47,754 nucleotides of DNA. Origin: Blautia sp. (GTDB lineage Bacteria; Bacillota; Clostridia; Lachnospirales; Lachnospiraceae). A program made the position numbers and the translations under genes. The notes beneath the pieces are model-generated. The model was not told the DNA's origin and made no database searches. It worked only from the letters and a program-made list of their open reading frames with translations. Positions 16,331 to 26,465 of this stretch are shown one piece after another (within the stretch, counting starts at the first letter, position 1; every line of letters begins with the position of its first letter). The stretch lies in NCBI GenBank assembly GCA_023667395.1, contig JAMPAC010000001.1, positions 502,219 through 549,972 on the forward strand, given 5' to 3'.

Positions 16331-17266
16331 TCAGGCCGGAAACCGTATCGTGATCTCCAGCCTGTTTTCCGTATGATGAGGCTGTGGCATAGTGGGTTCG
16401 CCGGGCTGCTGAACGCAGACGGCGGAGATTTCCCCGCCCATCCGTTCGGTCAGCAGGCGGGCGATGGAAAGCCCCAGTCCTGTGGAATTTCCGGCATTTG
16501 GGGCGGAAACGGTTTCCACCGTAAAGTAGCGGTCGAAAAGCTGTTCCGTCAGGAGCGGATTCAGGTTCGGGGCGGTGTTGGAGCAGGTTACGGCGCCGTC
16601 TTTTGTCAGGCATACGTTTAAGTCGCCGCCGCTGTATTTCACCGCATTGCTTAACACATTCTGGAAGACCCGCGACAGCGCGGCAGGATCCAGGGTGCGC
16701 ATAACGGGCGTCTCCGGCATGGAGACGGCGGGTGTGATTCCCTTTTTCCGCAGGGCTTCATAGAAGGACAGGAGACTTTCCTCCAGAACATGGTTCAGGG
16801 ATAAAAGCTGCGGCTCCTCTTCGGGCACGGACAGGGCCAGGGAATAGCGGAACAGCTCCTCCGTCAGCTGCTTCATGTGCTCCGTGCGGTTCCGGATCAC
16901 CGCCAGGCAGCGCAGGATTTCTTCGGAATGTGATTCCTTTTCCAACAGTTCCAGGTAGCCGCTGATGGCAGTCAGGGGCGTCCGCAGGTCGTGGGAAATG
17001 TTGGTGATCGCTTCTTTCAGCTCCCTGTCGCCGTTTTGATATTTCAGCCGGCTTTTCCGCAGCTGCCCCAGGTGCACGTTCAGCCGTGAGGCAAGGCGGC
17101 GGATGGATTTATCCCGGGAGGAGAGGGTGATCTGGCGGTTGGTATCCTGGCTTAAGATCTCTTCCAGACCGTCGTCGATCTCCCGAAGCCCTTTTTTCAA
17201 CAGATGAATCTTCACTGCCAGGGCTGCGGCCAGGGCACATAGTATTCCCGATATTAAATATTCCAT
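16331..17266 (-). CDS. Sensor histidine kinase
   Basis: This 311-residue kinase has a single N-terminal membrane helix (YLISGILCALAAALAVKIHL), a short linker, the HisKA domain with phosphorylated His92 (ISHDLRTPLTAISGYLELLE), and a HATPase_c domain (FQNVLSNAVKYS, then GLGLSIARLL). There is almost no extracellular sensor, as in intramembrane-sensing kinases linked to ABC transporters. GGAGGGG precedes the ATG. It lies last in a minus-strand group after the response regulator, ABC ATPase and permease, separated from the permease by a 173-base spacer, and likely works with them in sensing envelope or peptide stress. Confidence 0.9.
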   Translation of the reverse strand: MEYLISGILCALAAALAVKIHLLKKGLREIDDGLEEILSQDTNRQITLSSRDKSIRRLASRLNVHLGQLRKSRLKYQNGDRELKEAITNISHDLRTPLTAISGYLELLEKESHSEEILRCLAVIRNRTEHMKQLTEELFRYSLALSVPEEEPQLLSLNHVLEESLLSFYEALRKKGITPAVSMPETPVMRTLDPAALSRVFQNVLSNAVKYSGGDLNVCLTKDGAVTCSNTAPNLNPLLTEQLFDRYFTVETVSAPNAGNSTGLGLSIARLLTERMGGEISAVCVQQPGEPTMPQPHHTENRLEITIRFPA

Positions 17267-17439
17267 GAAGTTTCCCCTCCGGTTGCTGAGTACAGCTTTT
17301 CAAAATTTTCCACCTGTGCGGCTGCAAGCCCATGGTTTGCCTGCATGCAATTTATCCCGCGGGCAATGAGCCGAACGTCCATGCTTGCAACGGGGGTATT
17401 GCCTGCAATGCAGGAGGGCCATTGGATTTGCAACCCATT
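17267..17439 (-). other. Non-coding spacer between ABC permease and kinase
   Basis: It carries several TTGCA/TGCAA words and two imperfect copies of a GCAGGCAA-containing segment on the minus strand, but no open frame with a ribosome binding site. I found no leader peptide of the lantibiotic type. Its role is unclear. Confidence 0.4.
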
Positions 17440-18282
17440 TTATTTCAGGTCTTTCCTGCGGAAAGCCAGGACGCCTCCCGCCGTGACGGATACGGTGATC
17501 AACAGGGAATACAGGGGAAACTGTATCTTCGTTGAAGGGATCGCCCCCTCTTCTCCCGCCGCGATCTGGAATCCCTGTCCGGCGGGAAGAAAATCGTACA
17601 AAAATTCGTAGACCGCCCTCTTGGTTCCCCGCAGATAATGGGGATTGGGAGTGGGCAGGCTGGTTACGATTTCCCCCTCTTCAATCCATGCGTAACCGGA
17701 AGAAATCTCGGGTTCATCCAGCTTCATGCCGATGGTCATGGCGCTAAAGTACAGGGTCAGTATGACAAAGGCACATACGATCACTGTCACAGGTTTATTG
17801 GAGATCAGCGTGGCAATGAAAGTAAAGACAGCGGAGTAGGCGGCCACGATCAGGATGCCTGTGCTGACCACTGCCAGGGTATTTGCCAGAGGTCTGGTCA
17901 GCAGGCCAAACATAGGGATCCCCATGGCGCAGATGACCACGATGGAACTGAGGCATACCAGCACGGAAGAGACAAAGCAGACAATCAGATTGGACAGATA
18001 GATGGCAGTCCTGCCATGCCCCATCACCAGCTTATTGCGGATGGCGCCGTCGCTGTACTCCGTGCCCAGAAACATGGCGGCGAAGGCGGCTGTGAAGAAG
18101 CCGATGAACATGAAACTGCCGGGGAAGAAGACGTCCAGGACATAGGAGACGCCGTAGTCCCTTGCGCTCTGGTAATCGGCGATCATGATGAGGACGAAAA
18201 ACAGCGTCATGAGGATGACCTCAAGCCAGAACAATGTACTTTTCCAGAGCCGGGCGAAACCGGCGGATAACAATTGATTCAT
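17440..18282 (-). CDS. ABC-2 type transporter permease
   Basis: This 280-residue protein has about six membrane helices and a large external loop (about 190-245, rich in Glu/Pro/Gly) between the fifth and last helices. The pattern MFLGTEYSDGAIRNKLVMGHGR is typical of permeases of bacitracin/lantibiotic-protection and NatB-like exporters. AAAGGA lies upstream of the ATG. It follows the ATPase gene by 19 bases and presumably forms its membrane partner. It ends in basic RRKDLK. Confidence 0.87.
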   Translation of the reverse strand: MNQLLSAGFARLWKSTLFWLEVILMTLFFVLIMIADYQSARDYGVSYVLDVFFPGSFMFIGFFTAAFAAMFLGTEYSDGAIRNKLVMGHGRTAIYLSNLIVCFVSSVLVCLSSIVVICAMGIPMFGLLTRPLANTLAVVSTGILIVAAYSAVFTFIATLISNKPVTVIVCAFVILTLYFSAMTIGMKLDEPEISSGYAWIEEGEIVTSLPTPNPHYLRGTKRAVYEFLYDFLPAGQGFQIAAGEEGAIPSTKIQFPLYSLLITVSVTAGGVLAFRRKDLK

Positions 18283-18301
18283 AAACGATTCCTTTCTTAT
18301 T

Positions 18302-19213
18302 TCATTTCCTTTTCGAGGTGATCAGGTTCATGTAGTAGTTTTCCAGCCCTTCCTCCCTTGGGGAGACAGAGTAGACGATGCACTCTTGGGGACTGAGGGC
18401 GTCCACCAGTTCCGTGATGGTGATTTCATCATAGATTTCCGCCTGTGTGTCGGAGAGGATCTGGTATTCCAGCCCCTTTTCCTCCATTGCCACGGCAACG
18501 GCGCGGCTGTCGGAGACGGTGACACAGAGGGAACTGCGGCAGGACGCCTCCAGTTGTGCGGCGCTGATCTCCTGGACAATCCTGCCCTTATGGATGAAGC
18601 CGTAGTGGGTGGCGAGTTTGGACAGTTCCCCTAAAATATGGCTGGAAATGAGGATGGTGATGCCGGATTCCGTGTTCAGCTTCAGAATCAGTTCCCTGAC
18701 CTCGATAATGCCCTGGGGATCCAGGCCGTTGACCGGCTCGTCCAGCACCAGGAAGTCGGGATTCCCCGCCAGGGACAGGGCGATGCCAAGCCGCTGGCGC
18801 ATGCCCAGGGAGAAGTTTTTTGCCTTTTTCCTGCCCGTGTCCTCCAGACCCACCAGCTTTAACAGCTCGGGAATGGATGCAAAAGAGGGAATGCCCAGAA
18901 GCCGGTATTGTTCTTTCAGGTTGTCTGCGGCGGACATCTCCAGATAAATGGACGGCGTTTCCACCACGGCGCCCATGCGGCTGCGGCTCTTGCCGATCTG
19001 CGGATCCTGAAAGGAGAGCCCAAAGAGGGAATAATCCCCTGCGTCAGGCTTCTGCAGCCCGCAGATCAGGCGGATCAGGGTGGTCTTTCCCGCGCCGTTT
19101 TCCCCCACGAAGCCATAGACGGCTCCTTTGGGCACATGCATGGTCACATTGTCCAGGGCGGTGAAATTGCGGTATTTTTTCCGCAGGGAATTGACAGTCA
19201 GTACATATTCCAT
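18302..19213 (-). CDS. ABC transporter ATP-binding protein
   Basis: This 303-residue ATPase starts at ATG (complement of 19211-19213), five bases after GGAGG; the open frame upstream of it is not coding. It has Walker A GENGAGKTT (near 40), signature SLGMRQR, Walker B FLVLDEP and the switch His in ISSHIL. The C-terminal 80 residues match the bacitracin/lantibiotic-immunity type (BcrA, LanF-like). Together with the permease it probably exports or removes a membrane-active peptide, under control of the adjacent two-component pair. Confidence 0.92.
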   Translation of the reverse strand: MEYVLTVNSLRKKYRNFTALDNVTMHVPKGAVYGFVGENGAGKTTLIRLICGLQKPDAGDYSLFGLSFQDPQIGKSRSRMGAVVETPSIYLEMSAADNLKEQYRLLGIPSFASIPELLKLVGLEDTGRKKAKNFSLGMRQRLGIALSLAGNPDFLVLDEPVNGLDPQGIIEVRELILKLNTESGITILISSHILGELSKLATHYGFIHKGRIVQEISAAQLEASCRSSLCVTVSDSRAVAVAMEEKGLEYQILSDTQAEIYDEITITELVDALSPQECIVYSVSPREEGLENYYMNLITSKRK

Positions 19214-19241
19214 AGAATCCTCCATTCTGACGCGGCCATAT

Positions 19242-19324
19242 TGTAACAGTTCAGACAGCCCCTCCCGCAAGGTCAAAATTGCGTCCCAGGGCGTTTGTAA
19301 TCGCCTGGCAATTTTGCGAGACTC
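19242..19324. repeat. Partial copy of the TAACAGTTCAGACAG element
   Basis: From TGTAACAGTTCAGACAG through a hairpin with arms CAAAATTGCG and GCAATTTTGCGAGACT, this matches the reverse complement of the right half of the complete copy at 43188-43340. The match stops after GCGAGACT, so the other half is missing. It lies between the response regulator and the ABC ATPase genes. Confidence 0.8.
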
Positions 19325-19383
19325 ACCATATTCCGACGCCGCGTCCTGAGATGGAGTATATCGCATAAAGATAAAGAAAACGG

Positions 19384-20052
19384 TTAAGAAAAGGGTAAAG
19401 AAAGCGTAAAGCCGATCCCCCATACGGCTTCGATATGATTTTCGCCGGAAATGTCTTTCAGCTTCTGGCGCAGGTTGCTGATGTGGACTTTCAGGGAACT
19501 TTCCGTACAGTCGGGGGTGTCCGTGCCGATGCGGTCCAGCAGGGCGGACTTTGAGATGACGTGGCCTGCGTTTTCCGCCAGCAGTTTCAGGATGGCAAAT
19601 TCCGTCCTGGTCAGGTGTACGGGTTTCCCATACAGGGTACAGCTTCTGTCCGAACTGTCCAGGCACAGTCCGCCCACTTTCAGGCAGCTGTCGTAACGGG
19701 CGGGCTGCCTGCGCAGCTGTACCGTGACCCGGGCCAGCAGTTCCCTGATCTCAAAGGGCTTGGTGATATAATCGGCGGCGCCCTCCAGAAGCAGGGCGGC
19801 CTTGTCGTTTACGTCCGTCCTGGCACTGACAATGATGACCGGGATGCCTTTGAGCATGGGAAGCAGTTTTTCCCCCGACAGCCCCGGCAGCATCAGGTCC
19901 AGCAGGATCAGGTCGGGACGCCGCTTCTCCAGCAGAAGCAGGGCTTCCGTGCCGGAGTAGGCCCGGATCACGGAATAGCCCTCCGCAGCCAGGGTTTCCT
20001 CAAGCAGGTTCCCGATATAAGTATCGTCTTCGATGACAGCGATGGTTTTCAT
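19384..20052 (-). CDS. OmpR/PhoB-family response regulator
   Basis: This 222-residue regulator has a receiver domain with phospho-acceptor Asp52 (LILLDLMLPGLSG), acidic pocket EDD at 8-10 and KPFE, then a winged-helix DNA-binding domain (LTRTEFAILKLLAENAGHVI, SSLKVHISNLRQKL). It is first in the minus-strand group with the ABC transporter and kinase at 16331-19213, which it presumably controls. Its promoter lies in the spacer shared with the divergent lectin-like gene. Confidence 0.92.
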   Translation of the reverse strand: MKTIAVIEDDTYIGNLLEETLAAEGYSVIRAYSGTEALLLLEKRRPDLILLDLMLPGLSGEKLLPMLKGIPVIIVSARTDVNDKAALLLEGAADYITKPFEIRELLARVTVQLRRQPARYDSCLKVGGLCLDSSDRSCTLYGKPVHLTRTEFAILKLLAENAGHVISKSALLDRIGTDTPDCTESSLKVHISNLRQKLKDISGENHIEAVWGIGFTLSLPFS

Positions 20053-20087
20053 GGATGTTCAAGTCTCCGTGGTATATTTCTATCCAT

Positions 20088-20116
20088 ATTATAGGATACC
20101 TGGTTCAAAAATACAA
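20088..20116 (-). promoter_or_regulatory. Promoter of the response regulator operon
   Basis: On the minus strand, TTGTAT (complement of 20111-20116) and a perfect TATAAT (complement of 20088-20093) are separated by 17 bases, about 36 bases before the ATG. Confidence 0.6.
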
Positions 20117-20204
20117 CCTTGGAAACAGTATGCAAAAATGATGCCTGATCCCATTACAATAATACAATGTATCATCTTACATTAAGATTGTGGAGAGTGG
20201 ACAG

Positions 20205-21968
20205 ATGAAAAGACTGTGGTCGGTGTGCGTTATGGCGTTGATGGTGGCAGGCATGTATCTTTATACGGAGACGGCGGAAAACATGGAGGAATGGCGGGAG
20301 GATTCCGTAAGTCCCCAGTCCTGTGCGGAAGCGCCGCCGGAGGGAGTGGACTATACGGAAGTATCCGAAACAATCAAAACGGAAAACCCCCATGTGTTCA
20401 AGGAGGAAGAAAAGCGTGTCCTTCTGGCCTACGCGAAATATCTCCAGAAATTTTACGAGGAATACCCCTATGGCGCAGAGGGGATAAAATATGACCTGGT
20501 GTTCATCGATATCGACAACATCCCGGAACTGGCGATCATCCCCTCCGACGCCCATGCCGCCGCCGTGACCATATGCGTGTACAATGGCGGTAACGTAACG
20601 GAAGCGGGAAGCTTTGGGAGTTTTGGCAAGTGTCGTTTTAACCCTTATGAAAACCTGATCTTCAGCACCTATATGGGACAGGGGGAGGAAGAATCGCTTT
20701 TTTACCGGATCCAGGGGACGGAAAGCGTGGAACTGCTGGCGCTCCACAGCGGTCCCCGGTATGACGGCTTTCAGTATATCGGAGATTATCATGAGGTCAA
20801 CAGCGCGGAGGTTTCCGAGGAGGAATACCTGCGGGTCTGCGGGGAGTGGAACTGGGAAGAACTGGATGTGTGGGGCTATGACGATGCCGTACCCATAAAC
20901 GATATCGACAATCTGTACCGGGAAATGTGCAGGCGCTTCTCTGCTGTGAAAGGGCAGGAGCGCACGGCGCGGGAGGATTCCTGCCTGGAGGAGTGGAAGC
21001 AGGCTTATCTTGATTACCTGGAGGCGTACGAATATGCGGATACCTGGATCTACAGCCTGATTTATGTGGATGATGACGATATCCCCGAACTTGTGTGTGA
21101 CACCGGATTTGAAGCGGGGGGACTCATGATCCTGACCTTTCACGACCATGTTCTGGATGTGTGGCAGTCCGCCCGCCTGAATGTCACCTATATCGAGAGG
21201 GGAAACCTGATCTGCAATTCGGACGGTAATATGGATCATTATTATGACCATATCTATACCATCCAGTATGGGAAATGGGTCTATGTGGACGGCGGAACAT
21301 ACGGAAACGGGCCGGATGGGATCCAACTGGACGAAAATGAGAATCTGATCTATGTCTATAACTGGGGCGGGGAGTCTGTGGACCAAGAGGAGTATCAGGC
21401 GCGTCTGAACGCCGTGTATCCCGAGGAGCAGGGGATGCGTCCCCAGAGATATGATATCCTGGACGAGATCACATCCCTGTTGAGGACGGGGGGTGTGGCC
21501 TCCACGAGACACCGTTATGAACTGATCGTGGAGGATGTCACCTGGAAAGAAGCCCAGAGGCTCTGTCAGGAGAGGGGCGGTTACCTGGCGACCGTCACTT
21601 CCCGGGAGGAATTGGAGCGGCTGCAGGAGCGGATCATCGCCGAGGATAAAGAGAATGTCACTTTCTTTGTGGGAGCCACAAGAGAGAATGCGGGGGACAT
21701 CCCCTTCGGCTACCGCTGGCTGGAGCCCGGATTAAAAGACGGTTATAATATGCTCATGCTGTATAACGCGTTATTCCAGTACTGGCTGGAGGAGGAACCC
21801 AGCTATACGGGCTTTACGGAGGATGGCCGGGAAGTGCGGGAGAAATATGCGGTACTTTTCTACAGGCCTTCGGACGGCCGGTGTTATCTCAATGACGTGC
21901 CTGACGACATCCTGGATGCGGCGCCCTCCTATGCGGGCAGGGTGGGGTATATCTGTGAGTATGACTGA
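20205..21968 (+). CDS. Secreted or membrane-anchored protein with C-type-lectin-like domain
   Basis: The ATG at 20205 follows GGAG by eight bases and starts a signal or anchor helix (MKRLWSVCVMALMVAGMYLY). Two related segments follow, each with a helical lead-in and an acidic strand (FIDIDNIPEL near 105 and YVDDDDIPEL near 290), the pattern of Lachnospiraceae proteins with calcium-type DxDxIPEL loops. The last 155 residues form a C-type-lectin-like domain: HRYELIVEDVTWKEAQRLCQ, GGYLATVTSREE, FFVGA, RWLEPG, then GRCYLND and GYICEYD with the usual cysteines. An extracellular ligand-binding role is inferred; the ligand is unknown. It diverges from a two-component system and is followed at once by a long palindrome. 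Confidence 0.75.
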   Translation: MKRLWSVCVMALMVAGMYLYTETAENMEEWREDSVSPQSCAEAPPEGVDYTEVSETIKTENPHVFKEEEKRVLLAYAKYLQKFYEEYPYGAEGIKYDLVFIDIDNIPELAIIPSDAHAAAVTICVYNGGNVTEAGSFGSFGKCRFNPYENLIFSTYMGQGEEESLFYRIQGTESVELLALHSGPRYDGFQYIGDYHEVNSAEVSEEEYLRVCGEWNWEELDVWGYDDAVPINDIDNLYREMCRRFSAVKGQERTAREDSCLEEWKQAYLDYLEAYEYADTWIYSLIYVDDDDIPELVCDTGFEAGGLMILTFHDHVLDVWQSARLNVTYIERGNLICNSDGNMDHYYDHIYTIQYGKWVYVDGGTYGNGPDGIQLDENENLIYVYNWGGESVDQEEYQARLNAVYPEEQGMRPQRYDILDEITSLLRTGGVASTRHRYELIVEDVTWKEAQRLCQERGGYLATVTSREELERLQERIIAEDKENVTFFVGATRENAGDIPFGYRWLEPGLKDGYNMLMLYNALFQYWLEEEPSYTGFTEDGREVREKYAVLFYRPSDGRCYLNDVPDDILDAAPSYAGRVGYICEYD

Positions 21969-22663
21969 CAATTCAGCCCCGATGGTGGCTGGCGGTTTAT
22001 GGCTGATGGGACGGCGGCGTCATGCAGCCCTGTTCTGTGCGGACGGGACAACGCGGTGCTGAACTAACTGCCAACTCCGACTAGCACGCGGATAGGGCTT
22101 CCGCGTTCAAGTCTCCGTAGGCAGTGGATTTCATCCCCGCTAAGTACGTCCCCCAAAGTCCGCTCAGAACAGGACTACATGCCGCCGCCTGACATCCGCA
22201 GATTTTTGGAAAGAAATACGGGCTGCTTTCAATAGTTCCTATACGAACAGATTATCCCGGCAGCTTTTAACACTTTTTCATAACCTGCAGTATACAAGAA
22301 CCATTGCATCAAAATCCTGCATGCTGCAGGTCATCCCCCAATATGCCGTCAGTCCTGTAGGAAATGCTGGTCCATTCCCGTAGGGAAACTTACAGGAATC
22401 AGGCGGAGATGTGCTGCCCTGTTCTGAGCGGACTTTGGGGAGCGTCTTTAGCGGGGATGAAATCCACTGCCTACGGAGACTATGGCGCGAAGACGCAATT
22501 CGCGCCATAGGAACTGGCGCATGTCTTCGCGACAGTTCCGTAGTCGTAGTTGGCAGTTAGTTCAGCACTGCGTTGCTCCGTCCGCACAGAACAGGGCAGC
22601 ACATCTCCGCCGTCCCCTTAGTCATAAACCGTCCAAGCGCCAGCCACCATCAGTGTTGAACTG
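21969..22663. repeat. Long imperfect palindrome, about 690 bp, non-coding
   Basis: The left arm (from GATGGTGGCTGGCG at 21981) and the right arm (ending in CGCCAGCCACCATC at 22651) are reverse complements over about 200 bases each, with local differences. Well matched blocks include GATTTCATCCCCGCTAA and AAAGTCCGCTCAGAACAGG in the left arm against the right arm at 22420-22470. A central segment of roughly 200 bases is not part of the arms. Arms hold internal hairpins such as CTATGGCGCGAA/TTCGCGCCATAG. There is no convincing open frame. A second copy starts at 47567. This 847-base gap between genes otherwise holds only the chemoreceptor promoter. Confidence 0.85.
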
Positions 22664-22695
22664 TTATTGAATGAGGAAATCACGCAAATTTACCA

Positions 22696-22724
22696 TTGAA
22701 CATCAGCGCAAAAAGTGTTATATT
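22696..22724 (+). promoter_or_regulatory. Promoter of the chemoreceptor gene
   Basis: TTGAAC at 22696-22701 and TATATT at 22719-22724 are separated by 17 bases, about 90 bases before the ATG. I see no flagellar sigma-28 consensus. Confidence 0.55.
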
Positions 22725-22815
22725 GTAAAGTAACTCGTTATATTCGGAATAGCAGGACATTCGGCATTGAGTCAGACTAAAATTTTTACGGAGCATTTAT
22801 GCAGAAGGAGGGGCT

Positions 22816-24537
22816 ATGGAAGAAAAGGTACTAAAGGAAAAAAAGGGCGCTAATTTACTGGTGAAGATTCTGTCGGTGGTCATGATCCCCATAGTGATAT
22901 TGGTGGTCTTTACCGTGCTGTCACTGAGGAACGTGGGCAACAGGACGGCTTCCCACCTGGTGGAACAGGAACTGTCGGCGACGCAGTACATGATCAGGCA
23001 GGGGCTGATGTCAGGAGAAGGCAGCTTCAATATGGTGGACGGCCAGATGTACAGGGGAGAGACCATGCTGTCCGGCGAGGGCGGGATGCTGGCGGAGATC
23101 AAGCAGAATACCCACATTGATTCCGCATTGTTCATCGGCACTAATATGGCCGCGACCACTTTGGACAATACGGATTCCGGGACAACCGTGAGCACCAGGA
23201 TATCGGATCGTGTCCTTGCAGGAGAAGAAGTATTCACAAATTCCGTAAAGATAGGCGGAATCGATTATATGGCGTATTTCTTTCCGCTGAATGCGGACGG
23301 GGCGACGGTGGGCATGATGATGACCGCCGTGCGGGTGTCTGATATGGAGGCCATCTACAGCAATGCGATCACCTACAATATTATCTTTATGGTCGCGCTG
23401 GTTGTGATATTCAGCGTCCTGATCGGTGCGGTGGTACTGTTCATTGTAAAGGCCCTGCTTGCTGTTGTGGGGAATCTGGATAAGGTTGCGGCGGGAGAAC
23501 TGAACCTGAAAGTTTCGAGTAAAATCCTGGAGAGAAGCGATGAGGTGGGTAAGATTGCCAGGGCAATGCATTCCCTGATCGTGAACTTTTCCCAGATCAT
23601 CCTTAATATACATAATTCCGTCAAAGATATGGACGAGTGCACCACCCAGTTCAGCCAGAATTTTGACAGCATTACCCAGTCCATCAACGACGTGAACGTG
23701 GCGGTGACTGAGATTGCAGAGGGCGCTACCCACCAGGCGGCCAACACCCAGAACGTGGTGCAGAGCATGTCGGATATGGGCGATGCCATCGGCAGGACCA
23801 CGGAGAGCGTCAGCGAACTGAGCAACAGCGCGGTGGTGATGAAGAAGAATAATGAGACGGTGGATTCCGTCCTGAAGGAACTGCAGGCCATCAGCATCAG
23901 GACCAGCAAGTCTGTGGACGAGGTGCAGAAGCAGACGAACCTGACCAATGAATCCGCCCAGGCGATCCATTCCGCCACGGATATCATTGCGGGCATTGCC
24001 AGCCAGACCAACCTGCTGTCCCTGAACGCCAGCATTGAGGCGGCAAGGGCAGGGGAAATGGGCAAGGGCTTTGCGGTGGTTGCCGAGGAGATCAGGGGGC
24101 TGGCGGATCAGTCCAAGGAATCTGCTGCGCAGATCCGGGGCATTGTGGAGAACCTGATCCAGAATTCCGACCACAGCGTGGAGATTATGAACGGCGTGGT
24201 GAATGAGATTTCCCAGCAGAATGAGAAGCTGAACGTGACCCAGGAGGCATTTGAGAGCCTGAACCAGGAAATCTTCAAGGTGGTGAATGCGATCGACACG
24301 ATTTCCAGCCAGATCGACAGCATCGAGCAGTACAAGAGCGGCGTGATCGAAAGCGTGGACGGGCTTTCCGAGATTTCGCAGAACAATGCGGCCAGCACGG
24401 AGGAGACGGCCGCCACCATGGATCAGCTGACCCAGATCGTGATCGGGTGTAAGGAGGCAACCGCCGAACTGGTGAAGATTGCCACCGAACTGCGCCAGAA
24501 TACGCAGAAATTCCAGTTGAAAGAAAAGATAAATTGA
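22816..24537 (+). CDS. Methyl-accepting chemotaxis protein
   Basis: This 573-residue transmembrane receptor has a first helix (about 15-38), a single-Cache-like extracellular domain (about 45-190), a second helix (about 195-218), a HAMP domain (about 220-275) and the coiled-coil signalling domain with the conserved tip [20 protein letters not shown] followed by [18 protein letters not shown]. It signals through CheA/CheW, none of which are in the window. AGGAGGGG precedes the ATG. Its stop is 10 bases before the second ilvN, an unusual neighbour that suggests read-through. Confidence 0.93.
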   Translation: MEEKVLKEKKGANLLVKILSVVMIPIVILVVFTVLSLRNVGNRTASHLVEQELSATQYMIRQGLMSGEGSFNMVDGQMYRGETMLSGEGGMLAEIKQNTHIDSALFIGTNMAATTLDNTDSGTTVSTRISDRVLAGEEVFTNSVKIGGIDYMAYFFPLNADGATVGMMMTAVRVSDMEAIYSNAITYNIIFMVALVVIFSVLIGAVVLFIVKALLAVVGNLDKVAAGELNLKVSSKILERSDEVGKIARAMHSLIVNFSQIILNIHNSVKDMDECTTQFSQNFDSITQSINDVNVAVTEIAEGATHQAANTQNVVQSMSDMGDAIGRTTESVSELSNSAVVMKKNNETVDSVLKELQAISIRTSKSVDEVQKQTNLTNESAQAIHSATDIIAGIASQTNLLSLNASIEAARAGEMGKGFAVVAEEIRGLADQSKESAAQIRGIVENLIQNSDHSVEIMNGVVNEISQQNEKLNVTQEAFESLNQEIFKVVNAIDTISSQIDSIEQYKSGVIESVDGLSEISQNNAASTEETAATMDQLTQIVIGCKEATAELVKIATELRQNTQKFQLKEKIN

Positions 24538-24547
24538 GGTGTCTGAC

Positions 24548-25051
24548 ATGCAGAAAAGAGTTTTTCAGTTGCTGGTTGACAATACATCCGGCGTTTTGAG
24601 CCGTATTTCCGGCCTGTTTTCCAGGCGGGGATACAATATCGAGAGCATTACCGCAGGCGTTACTGCGGATCCCCGCATCACCCGCATCACCATCGTGACG
24701 TCAGGGGACGAGGAGATCCTGGAGCAGATCGAGAAGCAGGTGGCAAAGCTGGTGGACATCCGTGATATCAGGGAATTAAAGCCGGAGGAAAGCGTTTTCC
24801 GGGAACTGATCATGATCAAGGTGAGGGTCAACGCGGAGCAGAGGCAGAGCATCATCGCCATAACGGACATTTTCCGCGCCAAGATCATCGATGTGTCTCC
24901 GGAGAGTCTGATGATCGAACTGACCGGCAACCAGCAGAAGATCGAGGCCTTTATCAGCCTGCTGGACGGCTATGAGATCCTGGAGATCGCCAGAACCGGC
25001 ATCGCGGGGCTGGGCAGGGGCACGGACAAGGTGATTTATATTGAAGAGTGA
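24548..25051 (+). CDS. ilvN: Acetolactate synthase small regulatory subunit (second copy)
   Basis: This 167-residue protein has an N-terminal ACT domain (LLVDNTSGVLSRISGLFSRRGYNIES) and the small-subunit C-terminal domain (FRELIMIKVRVNAEQRQSII). I start it at ATG 24548, seven bases after GAGGT, rather than the GTG at 24539 inside that site. It looks closer to the general IlvH/IlvN consensus than the copy at 15053, which has a diverged ACT segment. It is 71 bases upstream of ilvC and likely cotranscribed. No catalytic subunit gene accompanies it, so it may serve the IlvB at 13424 or one elsewhere. Confidence 0.92.
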   Translation: MQKRVFQLLVDNTSGVLSRISGLFSRRGYNIESITAGVTADPRITRITIVTSGDEEILEQIEKQVAKLVDIRDIRELKPEESVFRELIMIKVRVNAEQRQSIIAITDIFRAKIIDVSPESLMIELTGNQQKIEAFISLLDGYEILEIARTGIAGLGRGTDKVIYIEE

Positions 25052-25089
25052 TGTGACGTTAGCTCCAGGGAAAACCTGTCAGTTAATAA

Positions 25090-26142
<1,053 letters not shown>

Positions 26143-26195
26143 TCGGAGCGTGAGGAAAACGCTGATCTGGTCAGCGATTGCTTAGAGATAGGAGT

Positions 26196-26224
26196 GGGGA
26201 TGCCTGCGAAGGCATCCCCGTTTT
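26196..26224 (+). terminator. Intrinsic terminator after ilvC
   Basis: The perfect stem GGGGATGCCT/AGGCATCCCC (26196-26205 with 26210-26219), loop GCGA, is followed by GTTTT. Confidence 0.85.
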
Positions 26225-26375
26225 GCGCTTCTGACGAGCAACGCGAAGCTTTTCGAGTCTGTTCATGTGAGAGCGGAAAGTAAAGAATCCCATGGATGAT
26301 TGGTAATCAGGAGACTATTCTTTATCGGTATCATGTTCAAACAGCCTGGGATTTGGAAAACAAAAAGCTTTCCTC
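26225..26375. other. Intergenic stretch with no recognised feature
   Basis: Between the ilvC terminator and the promoter at 26376 I see no open frame with a ribosome binding site, no strong hairpin and no repeat shared with the rest of the window. Confidence 0.5.
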
Positions 26376-26403
26376 TTGCAATCTTTCGCGGTATCTGTAT
26401 AAT
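26376..26403 (+). promoter_or_regulatory. Promoter of the solute-binding/nucleotidase-like operon
   Basis: TTGCAA at 26376-26381 and a perfect TATAAT at 26398-26403 are separated by 16 bases, about 62 bases before the ATG. Confidence 0.65.
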
Positions 26404-26465
26404 AAAATGTGGAAAGTATGGGGTCATTCTCTTAGGGAATACCCAGGTATTGGAGGTACGGTACT

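Noticed and set aside
17267-17439. Possible lantibiotic or leader peptide gene in the ABC-kinase spacer
   Set aside because: Short frames there lack a ribosome binding site, a leader motif and a Cys/Ser/Thr-rich core.
20172-21512. 446-codon minus-strand open frame opposite the lectin-like gene
   Set aside because: No recognisable domain or start signal, while the plus-strand product has clear signal peptide and lectin motifs.
23011-24549. 512-codon minus-strand open frame opposite the chemoreceptor
   Set aside because: Antisense of a conserved coding sequence; composition is typical of shadow frames.
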